Shown one piece after another: positions 1 through 8,397 of a stretch of DNA of 59,507 nt. The stretch's first letter is position 1, and every line of letters begins with the position of its first letter. The stretch comes from a virus, in IMG/VR virus record IMGVR_UViG_3300025098_000043, positions 1 to 59,507 of that record. One strand, written 5' to 3'. The position numbers and the translations under genes are program-made. The notes below the pieces were generated by a model. That model saw only the letters and a program-made list of their open reading frames with translations, had not been told where the DNA came from and did no database searches.

Positions 1-108
1 CGTTACTCTTAATCATCAAAGCGGTTACATCTGAGCCGCTGTAAGGAGATAAAGCCGTAAGAGTTAAGTTAGGCGCTGTAGGCGTACCTGTAAATACAGG
101 GCTAGCTA
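1..108. repeat. Sequence identical to 59265-59372 (fibre-gene repeat at the contig end)
   Basis: Bases 1-108 match 59265-59372 without a mismatch, then diverge. The match is one unit of the tandem repeat inside the fibre gene, not necessarily a physical genome end. The last six bases of the window (CGTTAC) equal the first six, so the ends close with a 6-bp overlap. The fibre frame is kept whether or not the six bases are counted twice. Confidence 0.85.
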
Positions 109-1147
109 TTGGTGCTTTTAAAGAAATACTAGTCGCTATGGTGGTGCTGAAATTAGCATCGTCACCCAACGCTTCTGCTAATTCGTTAAGTGTGTTTAAC
201 AGAGGCGGAGCCGAATCAACTAGTCCAGCAACAGCCGTCCCTACAAAAGCTGTAGTCGCGAGCTGAGTTGTGTTTGTCCCCGCTGTTGCTGTTGGGGCTG
301 CTGGAACCCCTGTAAAAGTAGGGCTAGCTATTGGGGCTTTTAAGGCTAAAAACTGGTTTGTTTCAAGCTCTGTATAGTAGCGACTGTCTAAATCCGTACT
401 CGTTGCTGTTAAATAGTTAGGGTTTGTCGAAGGAACCCACGACGGCGTTACATCGGCGTTTGTTGCTCCAGTATAACCGATATCAGCTAACAATAACGGC
501 CTAGTAGTGACCCCCGTTACACGACCCGACGTATCAGATGTGAACGTATCTAAGACGTGCGCCCCACTAGTATTGATATTCCGCGCTGTAAACGATGTCG
601 GCAGGACGTATTTGTTGGCGTCTGTAGCTCCGGTATACCCTAAGTCAGCCAGAGTCAGCGTCCTAGTCGTGATATTAGTTACATGGCCCGCAACATCAGA
701 GGTAAATTCATCTAATACAGACGCCCCACTAGTATTAATACTACGGGACGTGTAGGTAGGGTGGACGTATTTGTTGGCCTGAGCCGCTATCCCGTCCAGC
801 TTAGTGCCGTCTACAGAGAGATCTCGACCATCTACCGTCCCACTAACCGTTATGGCGGCGAAGGTCGGAGAGTCCGTCGTATTTAAACTCTGGTTAAAAG
901 GATTAGCCGACGAGGATGACCCCGTAGACTGGTCAATAGTTAGCAGTATATTGTTGTCCTGAACCGTTATCGACGGGTCTGCCGAGCTGGTAACGGTAAG
1001 CAGAGAAGTAGGTGTGTCACTAACCGTTAAAGTTAAATCACCGCTAGCAATGGTTAACGGGGCGCTAGTGCCACTGACAGTTAGACTGTGCGTGGGGGTT
1101 TCACTAACGGTTAATCCATACTCATTCTCATTTACTGTTAAAGACAT
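1..1147 (-). CDS. Tail fibre, N-terminal part (continues at 59507)
   Basis: This is the first 382 codons of a long tail fibre. ATG at 1147 overlaps the previous gene's TAA by one base (TAATG). The frame is open to position 1 and continues in frame at 59507, where the rest of the gene runs to 56152; the joined protein is about 1498-1500 aa. The N-terminus has short LTVS-type repeats. Next come two copies of a block ending LADxGYTGAT. After that is the common phage fibre pattern SPTFTGVPAAPTA followed by TQLATTAFV, then the first SPVFTGTPTAPN unit. These patterns are well known in T4/lambda-type and marine phage fibres. It probably binds the host surface; the receptor cannot be read. Confidence 0.85.
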   Translation of the reverse strand, partial: MSLTVNENEYGLTVSETPTHSLTVSGTSAPLTIASGDLTLTVSDTPTSLLTVTSSADPSITVQDNNILLTIDQSTGSSSSANPFNQSLNTTDSPTFAAITVSGTVDGRDLSVDGTKLDGIAAQANKYVHPTYTSRSINTSGASVLDEFTSDVAGHVTNITTRTLTLADLGYTGATDANKYVLPTSFTARNINTSGAHVLDTFTSDTSGRVTGVTTRPLLLADIGYTGATNADVTPSWVPSTNPNYLTATSTDLDSRYYTELETNQFLALKAPIASPTFTGVPAAPTATAGTNTTQLATTAFVGTAVAGLVDSAPPLLNTLNELAEALGDDANFSTTIATSISLKAPIASPVFTGTPTAPNLTLTALSPYSGSDVTALMIKSN

Positions 1148-1506
1148 TAGAAGTCGGTGATGTTATTCTCTACTTGAAGATCCCCATAGATTAGGCGGAC
1201 TGTGTCTCCTGTAGGGTCACCGCCAGCAGCACCATCTACAATACGGAATAAATCCCACTTATAGCGGGCGTTCCCATCTAATTTTAACGTCTCTACTTTT
1301 GGTAGCTTTACCAAAACAGTGGCGGGGTTTGTGGCGTTAGTAATACTTACTGCAAACGTCGCAACAAGAGGCTTCCCCGAATCACGGCGAACTTCTGCTT
1401 TAAAAGTGTCGCCTGTCAAATTTACAGCAGGCGTTCCTGCTATCGTTAACGTAAACGAAAAATCTTCGCCGCGACCTACTGTAATGTTATGTTTTGCTGC
1501 TGCCAT
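1147..1506 (-). CDS. Small structural protein next to the tail fibre
   Basis: This 119-aa protein has the alternating hydrophobic pattern of a beta-sandwich (FSFTLTI, ATVLVKLP, VRLIYGDLQVENN). It has no signal peptide or membrane segment. The stop overlaps the fibre start by one base, and the start overlaps the preceding gene by 20 bases, so the three are probably translated together. Similar small beta-rich proteins sit beside fibres in many marine phages, where they are thought to be virion or adaptor proteins. That role is inferred from position only. Confidence 0.6.
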   Translation of the reverse strand: MAAAKHNITVGRGEDFSFTLTIAGTPAVNLTGDTFKAEVRRDSGKPLVATFAVSITNATNPATVLVKLPKVETLKLDGNARYKWDLFRIVDGAAGGDPTGDTVRLIYGDLQVENNITDF

Positions 1507-1807
1507 CAGTCATAGCCTTCTCTACGGCGATGACGAATCCTACATTATCGGGATCTTTTTGTCCAGCGTCCGGTTTGGCGTCCCCGCCGTTGACGACGTA
1601 AGAATGAACCGTGTCCAGATAATCATTAGCCAGAGTCACTTTTGACTGAACCCACGCTTCTGAAAGCTTAGGCGAGCCACAACCACACTGTTGCAGGAGT
1701 GCTTCAACATTAGCTTGCACATTGGAAAGCTGCTGATGAATCATCTCCAGATCCTTCTCAGCATTTTCATGCTGAGGAGAATCTTCGGATTGATAAACTT
1801 CGTTCAT
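1487..1807 (-). CDS. Small helical protein of the virion operon
   Basis: The product is 106 aa, not recognised. The middle (ENAEKDLEMIHQQLSNVQAN) is a likely coiled coil, followed by a Cys pair in QQCGCGSPK. The start ATG shares one base with the TAA of the preceding gene, and the end overlaps the next gene by 20 bases. Its place between the 405-aa gene and the fibre module suggests a virion or assembly role, but nothing in the sequence identifies one. Confidence 0.6.
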   Translation of the reverse strand: MNEVYQSEDSPQHENAEKDLEMIHQQLSNVQANVEALLQQCGCGSPKLSEAWVQSKVTLANDYLDTVHSYVVNGGDAKPDAGQKDPDNVGFVIAVEKAMTDGSSKT

Positions 1808-3024
1808 TATTCGTCGCGGTAGACTTGGAGAGCAAACTGGTTAGCAGTCATATCTCCTAAACCACCTTGTTTAGCAAGTAGCTTTTTCATCTTTTCAAGC
1901 TTACCTTTATCCATGCTGGACTTAGGGTCAAACTCAGTAGCGTGGGTGTTCTTGAACAGGCCAATAGCTTCTTCAGTGTAGTCAGTTTCTGGTTCTTCTG
2001 CATCACCAGCTAAGTCGTAATCATCAGGATCATCTCCCGTAGTCCCCATCATGTCTTGCATGTCAGGATCTAGGTCGCCTCTTGTTACTGGTTTTTTAGC
2101 TTCCTCTGCCACACTAGCTTGACGCGCAGCTTCTGCTTTTAAAGCTCCTGCCATGCCTCCGTCAACCTCTGCTAGACCTTGATCAACAACTTCTTCTGCT
2201 GTAGGATCAGGGTCCCCAAAGGCCGAATCATATAATGCTTTGGCTTGCTCAGGACTTTGAATAGCTGCGTATTCCTTCAATAACTCAGGACTTTTAACAG
2301 CAGCTTTCTCAAGCTCCTTCATCTGCACGTCATTTAAACCATCACCTAAAGCGGACTCTCGTGCCTCACCTTTAGCTTGGTTCGCTGCACGTTGGGTCGC
2401 AAGACGTTCCTTCATTTGCCCTGCATCATACAAGGCTTGTTGCCCCGCCCCCATACTAGATATGGCGTCAGAAAATGCGGAACCTGCACCAAATATAGTG
2501 TCAGTAGGGCTGAGTAAACTTTTTCCAGCACGCATGAGGATATTGTCATCCTCCATATCAGCAACATAGTCTTTGGCTTCCTGACGTTTTTCTTCGTCTA
2601 GAATAAGTTTAGCCACATTAATACCTTCGCTAATAGCAGCTACTGGAGCCACATATTTACTAGCCGCTTTTCCAGCCCCCTTTAAAGCCGCGCCAGCTTT
2701 TTTCTCGAGAACTTTAGAAGCCCTACCTGCCTTAGACGCCGCAGAGGGGGTTTTAGCGGGTGTTGCTGCTGGCGTCGATGCGGGTGCTTTAGGAAGATCC
2801 GCCGCGCTTCTCACTTTAGACCCTAAACCTAAACGAGACTCAACGGCTGACGCAAAGTCCTTAGGATTCATGTTCAAGGCTTGTTGCAGTAGCTTTTTTT
2901 GAGCGGGTCCAAGATCCTGTGGACGACCCGATTGGGCTATCTGAAGAGCAGATCTCAAAGGTTTGTTAGTCGCAGCTAGGCGTTTTAGCTCTGAAATTTG
3001 AGCTGCCGTTAATAATTTTGCCAT
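1807..3024 (-). CDS. Probable internal virion or head-associated protein (405 aa)
   Basis: Residues about 70-130 are low-complexity, Ala/Lys/Pro-rich (APASTPAATPAKTPSAAS, then GAALKGAGKAASKY). A helical middle and a very acidic stretch near residues 320-345 (DDPDDYDLAGDAEEPETDY) follow. The gene lies just downstream of the capsid gene and its terminator-like hairpin, in the order capsid, this gene, small proteins, fibre. Podovirus internal or tail-tube proteins often occupy this place, but no family was recognised. No promoter was found between the hairpin and this start, so it probably depends on read-through. Confidence 0.55.
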   Translation of the reverse strand: MAKLLTAAQISELKRLAATNKPLRSALQIAQSGRPQDLGPAQKKLLQQALNMNPKDFASAVESRLGLGSKVRSAADLPKAPASTPAATPAKTPSAASKAGRASKVLEKKAGAALKGAGKAASKYVAPVAAISEGINVAKLILDEEKRQEAKDYVADMEDDNILMRAGKSLLSPTDTIFGAGSAFSDAISSMGAGQQALYDAGQMKERLATQRAANQAKGEARESALGDGLNDVQMKELEKAAVKSPELLKEYAAIQSPEQAKALYDSAFGDPDPTAEEVVDQGLAEVDGGMAGALKAEAARQASVAEEAKKPVTRGDLDPDMQDMMGTTGDDPDDYDLAGDAEEPETDYTEEAIGLFKNTHATEFDPKSSMDKGKLEKMKKLLAKQGGLGDMTANQFALQVYRDE

Positions 3025-3039
3025 AATAATTGTTTCTGT

Positions 3040-3084
3040 AAAAAAGAACCCCGCTACCCGTTTTAGAGACAGGTAACGGGGTTC
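3040..3084 (-). terminator. Intrinsic terminator after the capsid gene
   Basis: On the minus strand GAACCCCGTTACC pairs with GGTAGCGGGGTTC (arms 3072-3084 and 3046-3058, one mismatch) and is followed by six T. It lies 20 bases past the capsid stop and before the 405-aa gene. It probably lowers expression of the downstream genes relative to capsid. Confidence 0.85.
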
Positions 3085-3104
3085 ATGTTAAGTGTTAGGC
3101 TATA

Positions 3105-4424
3105 TTAGGCACCTGCGGCTGCTCCGCGAAGATATACGATTACAAAACCAAACTCGGTCTTGATCGGCTTAGTAGCACTGGCGAGAACTCCACGGAAGAA
3201 ACCAATGGTTCCATCAGGGTTGGTGATCTCACTAACGATGTTCTTCCAGTCAAACTTACCACGGTAGTTAACAGGATCGAAGCTGAGTCCGTTAGAACCA
3301 CTCATTGGATTAGGAATGAGGGCTTCACAAACTTCAGGGTGAAGGACGAAAGCGGCTTCGTGAGTCGCGGTCTCATAAGCGGCATTTGGAGTAGCAACTC
3401 CAGCAGCAACAGTATAAGGCTCGACCCTCTCAAGTTTGTCAGTAGAACCATTGAAGTTATAGCGAGGAGCCATATCATCGATGAGGTGGTAGAACCCACG
3501 GAAGGACTTTTCAACACCAAGTGGTGCAATAAGATCACTTACCTTAGAGTTGTTATAGCGAATGTCATCACGGAATCCGGCTTCAGTCTGGAGCGCGTAG
3601 GACGCTTCAGAAGAAAGGACAACCGAAAATACTGGACGACCGTTCTCACGACCGTAAGCATTTGCACCAGCTCCGCCACGAACTTGCTTAAAGTAAACTT
3701 TATCCAAGATTGCGTTAGAGATGTTACCAGTGATGTCGCTACCGTCACTCCCTGCATCCACATCAAGATCGGTCAATGTAAGACCTTCTCTAGCCCCAGT
3801 AATAACTGTTCCAGCGGTCTTACAAAGGACGAGGTTGTCGGAAATAAGCTCAAACTCATCACGGTAGCGGTTCTCCCAAGTGTTACGGGTGACCTCAGTC
3901 ATGATGTTCATGATAGCGCGGAGCTGGTCCTGACGATGAGCAGCAAATCGGAGGTCTTCCAAAGAAATCTTAGGAGACTCGATAACAGCACGCTTCAATG
4001 AGTAAGGCTTCAGCTTCTTTCCGAACTGGACAAAAGAGCGGCGGTCGGTTCCGGTGGGGTTGTTGTCAGAGGCATCTTGCCCATCACCACGACCACCTTG
4101 GAAATCTTCAGCAGTACCTGCTTCTTTTGCAGCAGCTAGGTTTCCAGCAGTTTGGCCACTTCCACCAAACAAGCCGCCGAGATCAGACCAGTTTACTCCA
4201 GCAGTTCCACCACCAGCGGTAGTAGTAGCGATAGCGCGATCATATACCAAAGTCTGTTGGGTGTAACCTTGACCATCAGGGAAAGCTCCCTGCTTAGTTA
4301 GGTCCAACCAAGGAGAGGTGTGGAGGGTGCGTGAGTAGATGTCCTTGCCGATGCGGTTAGCTTCTTCAGCGAGGATTGTATTGACAGATGCGAGGCCCGT
4401 AGACCCCAAATTAAATGTAGACAT
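3105..4424 (-). CDS. Major capsid protein
   Basis: This 439-aa protein starts at ATG 4424 (MSTFNLGSTG); an upstream in-frame non-ATG start at 4460 is less likely. It is called capsid from its position after portal and scaffold, its own strong promoter and structured leader, a terminator directly after it, and its size. A Gly-rich segment (GGGTAGVNWSDLGGLFGGSG) lies near residues 80-100. It has no signal peptide or membrane segment. The fold would be expected to be HK97-like, but this was not demonstrated from the sequence. A run of AT follows the promoter leader and no Shine-Dalgarno sequence is seen before the ATG. Confidence 0.85.
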   Translation of the reverse strand: MSTFNLGSTGLASVNTILAEEANRIGKDIYSRTLHTSPWLDLTKQGAFPDGQGYTQQTLVYDRAIATTTAGGGTAGVNWSDLGGLFGGSGQTAGNLAAAKEAGTAEDFQGGRGDGQDASDNNPTGTDRRSFVQFGKKLKPYSLKRAVIESPKISLEDLRFAAHRQDQLRAIMNIMTEVTRNTWENRYRDEFELISDNLVLCKTAGTVITGAREGLTLTDLDVDAGSDGSDITGNISNAILDKVYFKQVRGGAGANAYGRENGRPVFSVVLSSEASYALQTEAGFRDDIRYNNSKVSDLIAPLGVEKSFRGFYHLIDDMAPRYNFNGSTDKLERVEPYTVAAGVATPNAAYETATHEAAFVLHPEVCEALIPNPMSGSNGLSFDPVNYRGKFDWKNIVSEITNPDGTIGFFRGVLASATKPIKTEFGFVIVYLRGAAAGA

Positions 4425-4586
4425 TGTAATAAATAAATAAGAGTTTGCGCTTCCGGCCAACGTGGTCGGAAACTAAAGAGTTTTAGGGCGAACCTCTTAG
4501 AACTATGCAATGGCTAGAGCAACCTGAGTTTCTATGTGCTTTACCAGTCGTTTAGAACTATTTAAGGCTAGAGCAACCCAACTGAT
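4425..4586 (-). promoter_or_regulatory. Structured 5' leader of the capsid mRNA with a repeated motif
   Basis: Between the capsid promoter and the capsid ATG is a leader of about 160 nt. It contains two copies of a motif that reads, on the transcript strand, GGTTGCTCTAGCC, 5-6 nt, then TAGTTCTAA (4552-4578 and 4497-4524). The flanks of copy 1 can pair (CAGTTG with CGACTG), and those of copy 2 can pair differently (AACTC with GAGGTT). A third hairpin (TTCCG/CGGAA arms, 4451-4471) lies 27 bases before the start codon. It could stabilise the mRNA or control translation. No known riboswitch or tRNA was recognised. Confidence 0.5.
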
Positions 4587-4592
4587 AAGCGC

Positions 4593-4620
4593 ATATTAAC
4601 ATTGTCTGGCAATCTGTCAA
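4593..4620 (-). promoter_or_regulatory. Sigma70-like promoter for the capsid gene
   Basis: On the minus strand TTGACA (4620-4615), 16 bp, then TAATAT (4598-4593). It lies just past the scaffold stop and gives a predicted start near 4586. It is the only virion promoter here with a long leader before its gene. Confidence 0.7.
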
Positions 4621-4625
4621 CGGGG

Positions 4626-5858
4626 TCACACGGCACCCAAAGCAGCCGCTACTCTTTCTTCAAAGGTACCATTTTCAGGGACGCCGGAGCTTGCTGCTGG
4701 TGCTTTCGTCTGACCAGACATCGCTGGCTCTGCATCTTCATACTCAGCAAGGCGATCAGTCAATGACTCAACTTCTTTTCTCATCTCAAGATACTGTCGA
4801 ACAACCGTTGGGAACACTTGGGCTGAGACCGCATTGTAGGCGTGGTCAACAGGATGGAGGACAGTAGGGTCAGTATCCGACGCCTTCTGCTGGATAGCGG
4901 ACATGTCAAGACCTTCGATTCCTTTAAGGAAGGGTAACTTTTGCTGGACTCTTTCGACGACATTCCTTGTAATATTCTGCCGCAATTGAGCCTGCTCTGC
5001 CGCTACGGCTGCTTGTTGTTGCTCTTCAAGGTTCTTAGCTTCCGCCAACGCCGCGTCAGCATTTTCATAAAGTTTCTCACGCCTCTTCAGGATCGGATCA
5101 ATATCTTCCATGATTCGGAAGATCCTCGCTTTATCTCGATCACTCGCATCCGGCAATAACTCACCAAGTTGTTCTTCCTGTTCTTCAGGATCGTCCAACG
5201 CTAATACATCAATCAAAGAATCAGAATCGACTTCATACTTATCCGCAATCTGGTCAGCCTGCTCGACTAGCGCCTCCAACGGCTCTGATACTATTTGTTT
5301 GTAGGCAGGAGTCTGCTCCAGATTAGTTAGAGCTTGCTGCTGTTCATATTCAGCAAGCCTTTCTTGTAGCTGCTCAACATCTCTACTCTCAGCGAGTCCG
5401 GTCAGTTCCTGAATCTTTGACTCGTATTCCTTAGACTGTTGGCGTAACTGCTCCAACTCTGACCGATTCGTCTTTAACTCAGTCTTGAGTTCTTTAAAAC
5501 GATTAGCCGCTTTAGGAGTCCACTCATCTCCGATGTCCTCAGTCAATTTTTCAATTGGGTCATTTGAGTCCTGTATCTCTGTATCCTGAACCTCTTCCGA
5601 CAATTCCTCAACAACTGGATCTTCGGCAACTGGCTCTTCAGCAACTGGCTCTTCAGCAACTGGCTCTTCAGCAACTGGATCTTCGGCAACTGGATCTTCA
5701 ATAACTGGCTCTGCGGGTTCTTGATCAAGGTTAGCGAACGCCGCTTCCAATGAGGCTTCAAAGGACGGGGGTTCAGTGGCATCAGGTAAAGCATCGATGT
5801 TAGTTGGTGCTTCTACGGCTTCAGTGGCCTCTACGGCTGATTCTACAGGTGCGTCCAT
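4626..5858 (-). CDS. Scaffolding protein
   Basis: A very acidic 410-aa protein lies between portal and capsid, the usual place of a podovirus scaffold. The N-terminal 110 residues are acidic and contain a run of (V-A-E-E/D-P) repeats. Residues about 110-290 are Glu/Gln/Leu-rich and likely coiled coil (EELRQQSKEYESKIQEL-type text). The short C-terminal region (TFEERVAAALGAV) could be the capsid-binding helix, as in other scaffolds. The start at 5858 lies 16 bases inside the preceding gene, with an AACCAACCA leader and no Shine-Dalgarno sequence. Confidence 0.75.
   Translation of the reverse strand: MDAPVESAVEATEAVEAPTNIDALPDATEPPSFEASLEAAFANLDQEPAEPVIEDPVAEDPVAEEPVAEEPVAEEPVAEDPVVEELSEEVQDTEIQDSNDPIEKLTEDIGDEWTPKAANRFKELKTELKTNRSELEQLRQQSKEYESKIQELTGLAESRDVEQLQERLAEYEQQQALTNLEQTPAYKQIVSEPLEALVEQADQIADKYEVDSDSLIDVLALDDPEEQEEQLGELLPDASDRDKARIFRIMEDIDPILKRREKLYENADAALAEAKNLEEQQQAAVAAEQAQLRQNITRNVVERVQQKLPFLKGIEGLDMSAIQQKASDTDPTVLHPVDHAYNAVSAQVFPTVVRQYLEMRKEVESLTDRLAEYEDAEPAMSGQTKAPAASSGVPENGTFEERVAAALGAV
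5612..5711. repeat. 15-bp in-frame tandem repeat in the scaffold gene
   Basis: Six to seven units of 15 bp encode V-A-E-E-P or V-A-E-D-P. The unit is a multiple of three, so gain or loss of copies keeps the frame. Confidence 0.85.
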
Positions 5859-6139
5859 TCGTCTGGTTGGTTAGTTTTGGTAGTGGAGGGCTGATGAGTC
5901 AGCTTCTCCAGATCATTAAAGGCGTCTCTGTAGCCCGCATACCAAGCCAGTTTATGGCTGTTTGCTTGCGGGTCTGCGTCCAACGACGTAACCGTTGGGC
6001 CAGATGCCTCTTTTAAAATTGCGATAGCTTGCTGCAAGGCAGGGTCGTCAATAATTTCCCGTAGCCTCGTAACAGACTTCAAATCGTTGAACCAACGCTC
6101 CAACTTAATTGGAACTGTGGCTTTCTTTTTAACTGGCAT
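5843..6139 (-). CDS. Small protein between portal and scaffold
   Basis: The product is 98 aa, not recognised. The N-terminus is basic (MPVKKKATVPIKLERW), and the middle is helical and polar. The start ATG at 6139 shares a base with the portal stop, and the end overlaps the scaffold gene by 16 bases, so it is translated between these two assembly proteins. A head-assembly or decoration role is possible from context alone. Confidence 0.65.
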   Translation of the reverse strand: MPVKKKATVPIKLERWFNDLKSVTRLREIIDDPALQQAIAILKEASGPTVTSLDADPQANSHKLAWYAGYRDAFNDLEKLTHQPSTTKTNQPDEWTHL

Positions 6140-8361
6140 TATTCTTGTTCGCGAAACTTCAAGGCGGCTTCGGCATCGCGGATCGCTTGCTCTTGGTCGA
6201 ACTTCTTCTGCTTAATAGCCATCTCAAGTTCAGCCTTCTGCTGCGTAATCTGCATATCGACTTGCGCCTTCTGTAGCTTCATATCTACCTCAGACGCTTG
6301 GGGTTGTCCACCCCCTTCTTGAGAAATTTGCTGCTGCTCTCTCTGGATCTTCTCCAACGCCTTCATGGTGTTGTTGATCGCTTCTTCAGCGTATTGGAGA
6401 ATCTGTTTCGCGTTGGACACTACGGCCTGTAGTGCCGGATCGCCAGCGGCATATTGGGCGGTCTCAGAAATATGCTGATAAAGTGCCTGCAATGCCGGAA
6501 GAACCTGTTGTGGATCAGCTTGCCCTTCGTTGATCGATTGCATGAACTGCTGCAACAACGGAACGTGTAGCTGCAAGTGCTGCCCATGCATCTCGCTAGA
6601 GACAACTGGAACTTGCTGCCCTTGCTGCAACTGCTGGTTCTCAAGATAAGCAATCTTGGTATCTACCGTTTTCCGGTCGTCTTCTTGCGCCGGAACGTAG
6701 CGATCCGCGAGGTCGTGACCGACACGAGTGCTAACGATGTCACGAGTAAGGTTGCGGCGACCAACGTCGTCGAATTGGCCACTAATTCCTTGAAGCTCGC
6801 GAAGCGAGACGAGTCTGTTTGCGTGCGATCCATTACCAATGGAACGAACTGCTTTGGTCTGTGCGACATCTAATTTCTTAATAAATTCTTTTTCCACGCC
6901 TCGCTTCTCACAACGGTCGAAGAAATCTTTAATCGCCGCATCAGGCCGCTTGACCTGAACAATACGGCGGACCATCTCGCGCATAAGGCGAGTCCAACTT
7001 GAGTAGAAGAGGTTTAGCGTTGAACCACTAATCCGTGTAGCCACATCCATGTCCGCTACAACCTGCATCTTATTCTTGTATGGCGAAGTCTGATTCGGCC
7101 CATACGGAGACATCGTGTCGGTGTTTAGATTTAACTGTTGCGTCAAATCCTGTAAGGCTGGTTGGACAGCTGTTCCTAAGTTCGGAATAGCCTTCTCAAC
7201 AATCTTTACGTTAGGTGACATTACGGCATACGCGCCATAGAAAGTAAAGCTGAGTTCATCCAACGAACGCTGGTTCTCAGGCTGTATCATCACAGCCGAC
7301 GCCAACATCGCGCCGTCGATCTGCTGACAACGAAGCCTGTTACTAGTCTGAATATGAGCAAAGATCCGCTGGCCGAGTCCTCTGATCGAATGATAAGTGC
7401 CGTTACTACCCACTCCATAAGTGAAGAAGATATACGCCTGTTCAGGTGTATCGTAGCGACTGACCTTCTTGTAGAGGAAATCTTTAGGACTAGACTCAGC
7501 GGAGATATAGTGACTTACACTACCATCGATCTCGCGCACCCAGTAGTGCAGCACGTCAACGGTGGGATTCTGAATGCCAGTGTAGAGATCATTGTTTTTT
7601 ATCTCTGCCTGCAACGATTCATAATCAGAGTAGTTATTGCCAGACGTATAAGAACGCCCCGAAGTCTTGACGTTCTCCATCATGACTCTTTTTACTTCCT
7701 CTACGTTCCAGCCGACCGCCTTAGCGGCCTTCTCGTTCTTAATGAAGTGATATAACTCGTGTAGTTGATACTGGCGGCGACCGACAGCTATATCGATACC
7801 ATTTTCTGAAGCAGTTGATTGACGTGGAATAAGTATGTCCGCGAAACCGCCGACACGGAACTTCCAGTCTTCCGGCGAGTCGAAGTAAGCAATACCAACT
7901 CCGTGCTTAATAAACTGTGTGCAAAGGCGAAGGTAACTGCTGTGAAACTCTGGCCAGCGGCGAAAGAGGTTTGTAAGCTCCTCCGCTACGATGTCCTCCT
8001 TTGGCCCCTGCTCGCTTCTCTCGCCCGTTGCAGCCTTTACCTCCACCAGCTTCTCCAAAGAGCTGTATAGGTCAACGTAGGCCGAAAGAGAGATGTCTAA
8101 CAAACGCTGCGCCTCGCCGAAGTTCAAGTTGGTCTTGAGTCCCTGACCACTAGAAGCTAATTGTGATTGACTGTAAGGCGCAACACCGTCGAACATACTG
8201 TCGATCCGAGAACGGTTAACAGCAGACTTTTCATCAGCGCGGAGCAAAGTTGCAAAGATACCAACAGCAGCTTTTACATCCTTGAGACGTGTTTCAACAG
8301 GTTTACCCTTTTCATCAAGGCTCCCTAAGTCGAGGCCGTCTAAGTCAATTAAGTTTGACAT
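6139..8361 (-). CDS. Portal (head-to-tail connector) protein
   Basis: This 740-aa protein starts at ATG 8361 (MSNLIDLDGL). The middle (YIFFTYGVGSNGTYHSIRG, then GSTLNLFYSSWTRLMREMVR) resembles large podovirus portals, and it is followed by a Gln/Glu-rich helical C-terminus of about 150 residues (LQKAQVDMQITQQKAELEM). It is the first gene of the portal, 98-aa, scaffold operon. A TTGACA/TATACT promoter ends 8 nt before the ATG, so its mRNA may be leaderless. An upstream TTG at 8397 would overlap the -35 box and is rejected. Confidence 0.85.
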   Translation of the reverse strand: MSNLIDLDGLDLGSLDEKGKPVETRLKDVKAAVGIFATLLRADEKSAVNRSRIDSMFDGVAPYSQSQLASSGQGLKTNLNFGEAQRLLDISLSAYVDLYSSLEKLVEVKAATGERSEQGPKEDIVAEELTNLFRRWPEFHSSYLRLCTQFIKHGVGIAYFDSPEDWKFRVGGFADILIPRQSTASENGIDIAVGRRQYQLHELYHFIKNEKAAKAVGWNVEEVKRVMMENVKTSGRSYTSGNNYSDYESLQAEIKNNDLYTGIQNPTVDVLHYWVREIDGSVSHYISAESSPKDFLYKKVSRYDTPEQAYIFFTYGVGSNGTYHSIRGLGQRIFAHIQTSNRLRCQQIDGAMLASAVMIQPENQRSLDELSFTFYGAYAVMSPNVKIVEKAIPNLGTAVQPALQDLTQQLNLNTDTMSPYGPNQTSPYKNKMQVVADMDVATRISGSTLNLFYSSWTRLMREMVRRIVQVKRPDAAIKDFFDRCEKRGVEKEFIKKLDVAQTKAVRSIGNGSHANRLVSLRELQGISGQFDDVGRRNLTRDIVSTRVGHDLADRYVPAQEDDRKTVDTKIAYLENQQLQQGQQVPVVSSEMHGQHLQLHVPLLQQFMQSINEGQADPQQVLPALQALYQHISETAQYAAGDPALQAVVSNAKQILQYAEEAINNTMKALEKIQREQQQISQEGGGQPQASEVDMKLQKAQVDMQITQQKAELEMAIKQKKFDQEQAIRDAEAALKFREQE

Positions 8362-8369
8362 ACTTGGCG

Positions 8370-8397
8370 AGTATATTGAATTGACAGGCAATGTCAA
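8370..8397 (-). promoter_or_regulatory. Sigma70-like promoter for portal, predicted leaderless
   Basis: Minus strand TTGACA (8397-8392), 16 bp, TATACT (8375-8370). Eight bases separate the -10 box from the portal ATG at 8361, so transcription should start at or within two bases of the start codon. The -35 box overlaps the stop of the preceding gene. Confidence 0.75.

Noticed and set aside
3339-4001. 220-aa frame on the plus strand inside the capsid gene
   Set aside because: Antisense to the capsid gene, with no recognisable domain or start signal.
4490-4590. tRNA-like appearance of the capsid leader
   Set aside because: No acceptor stem, anticodon arm or canonical T-loop could be drawn; the motif is duplicated, unlike a tRNA.
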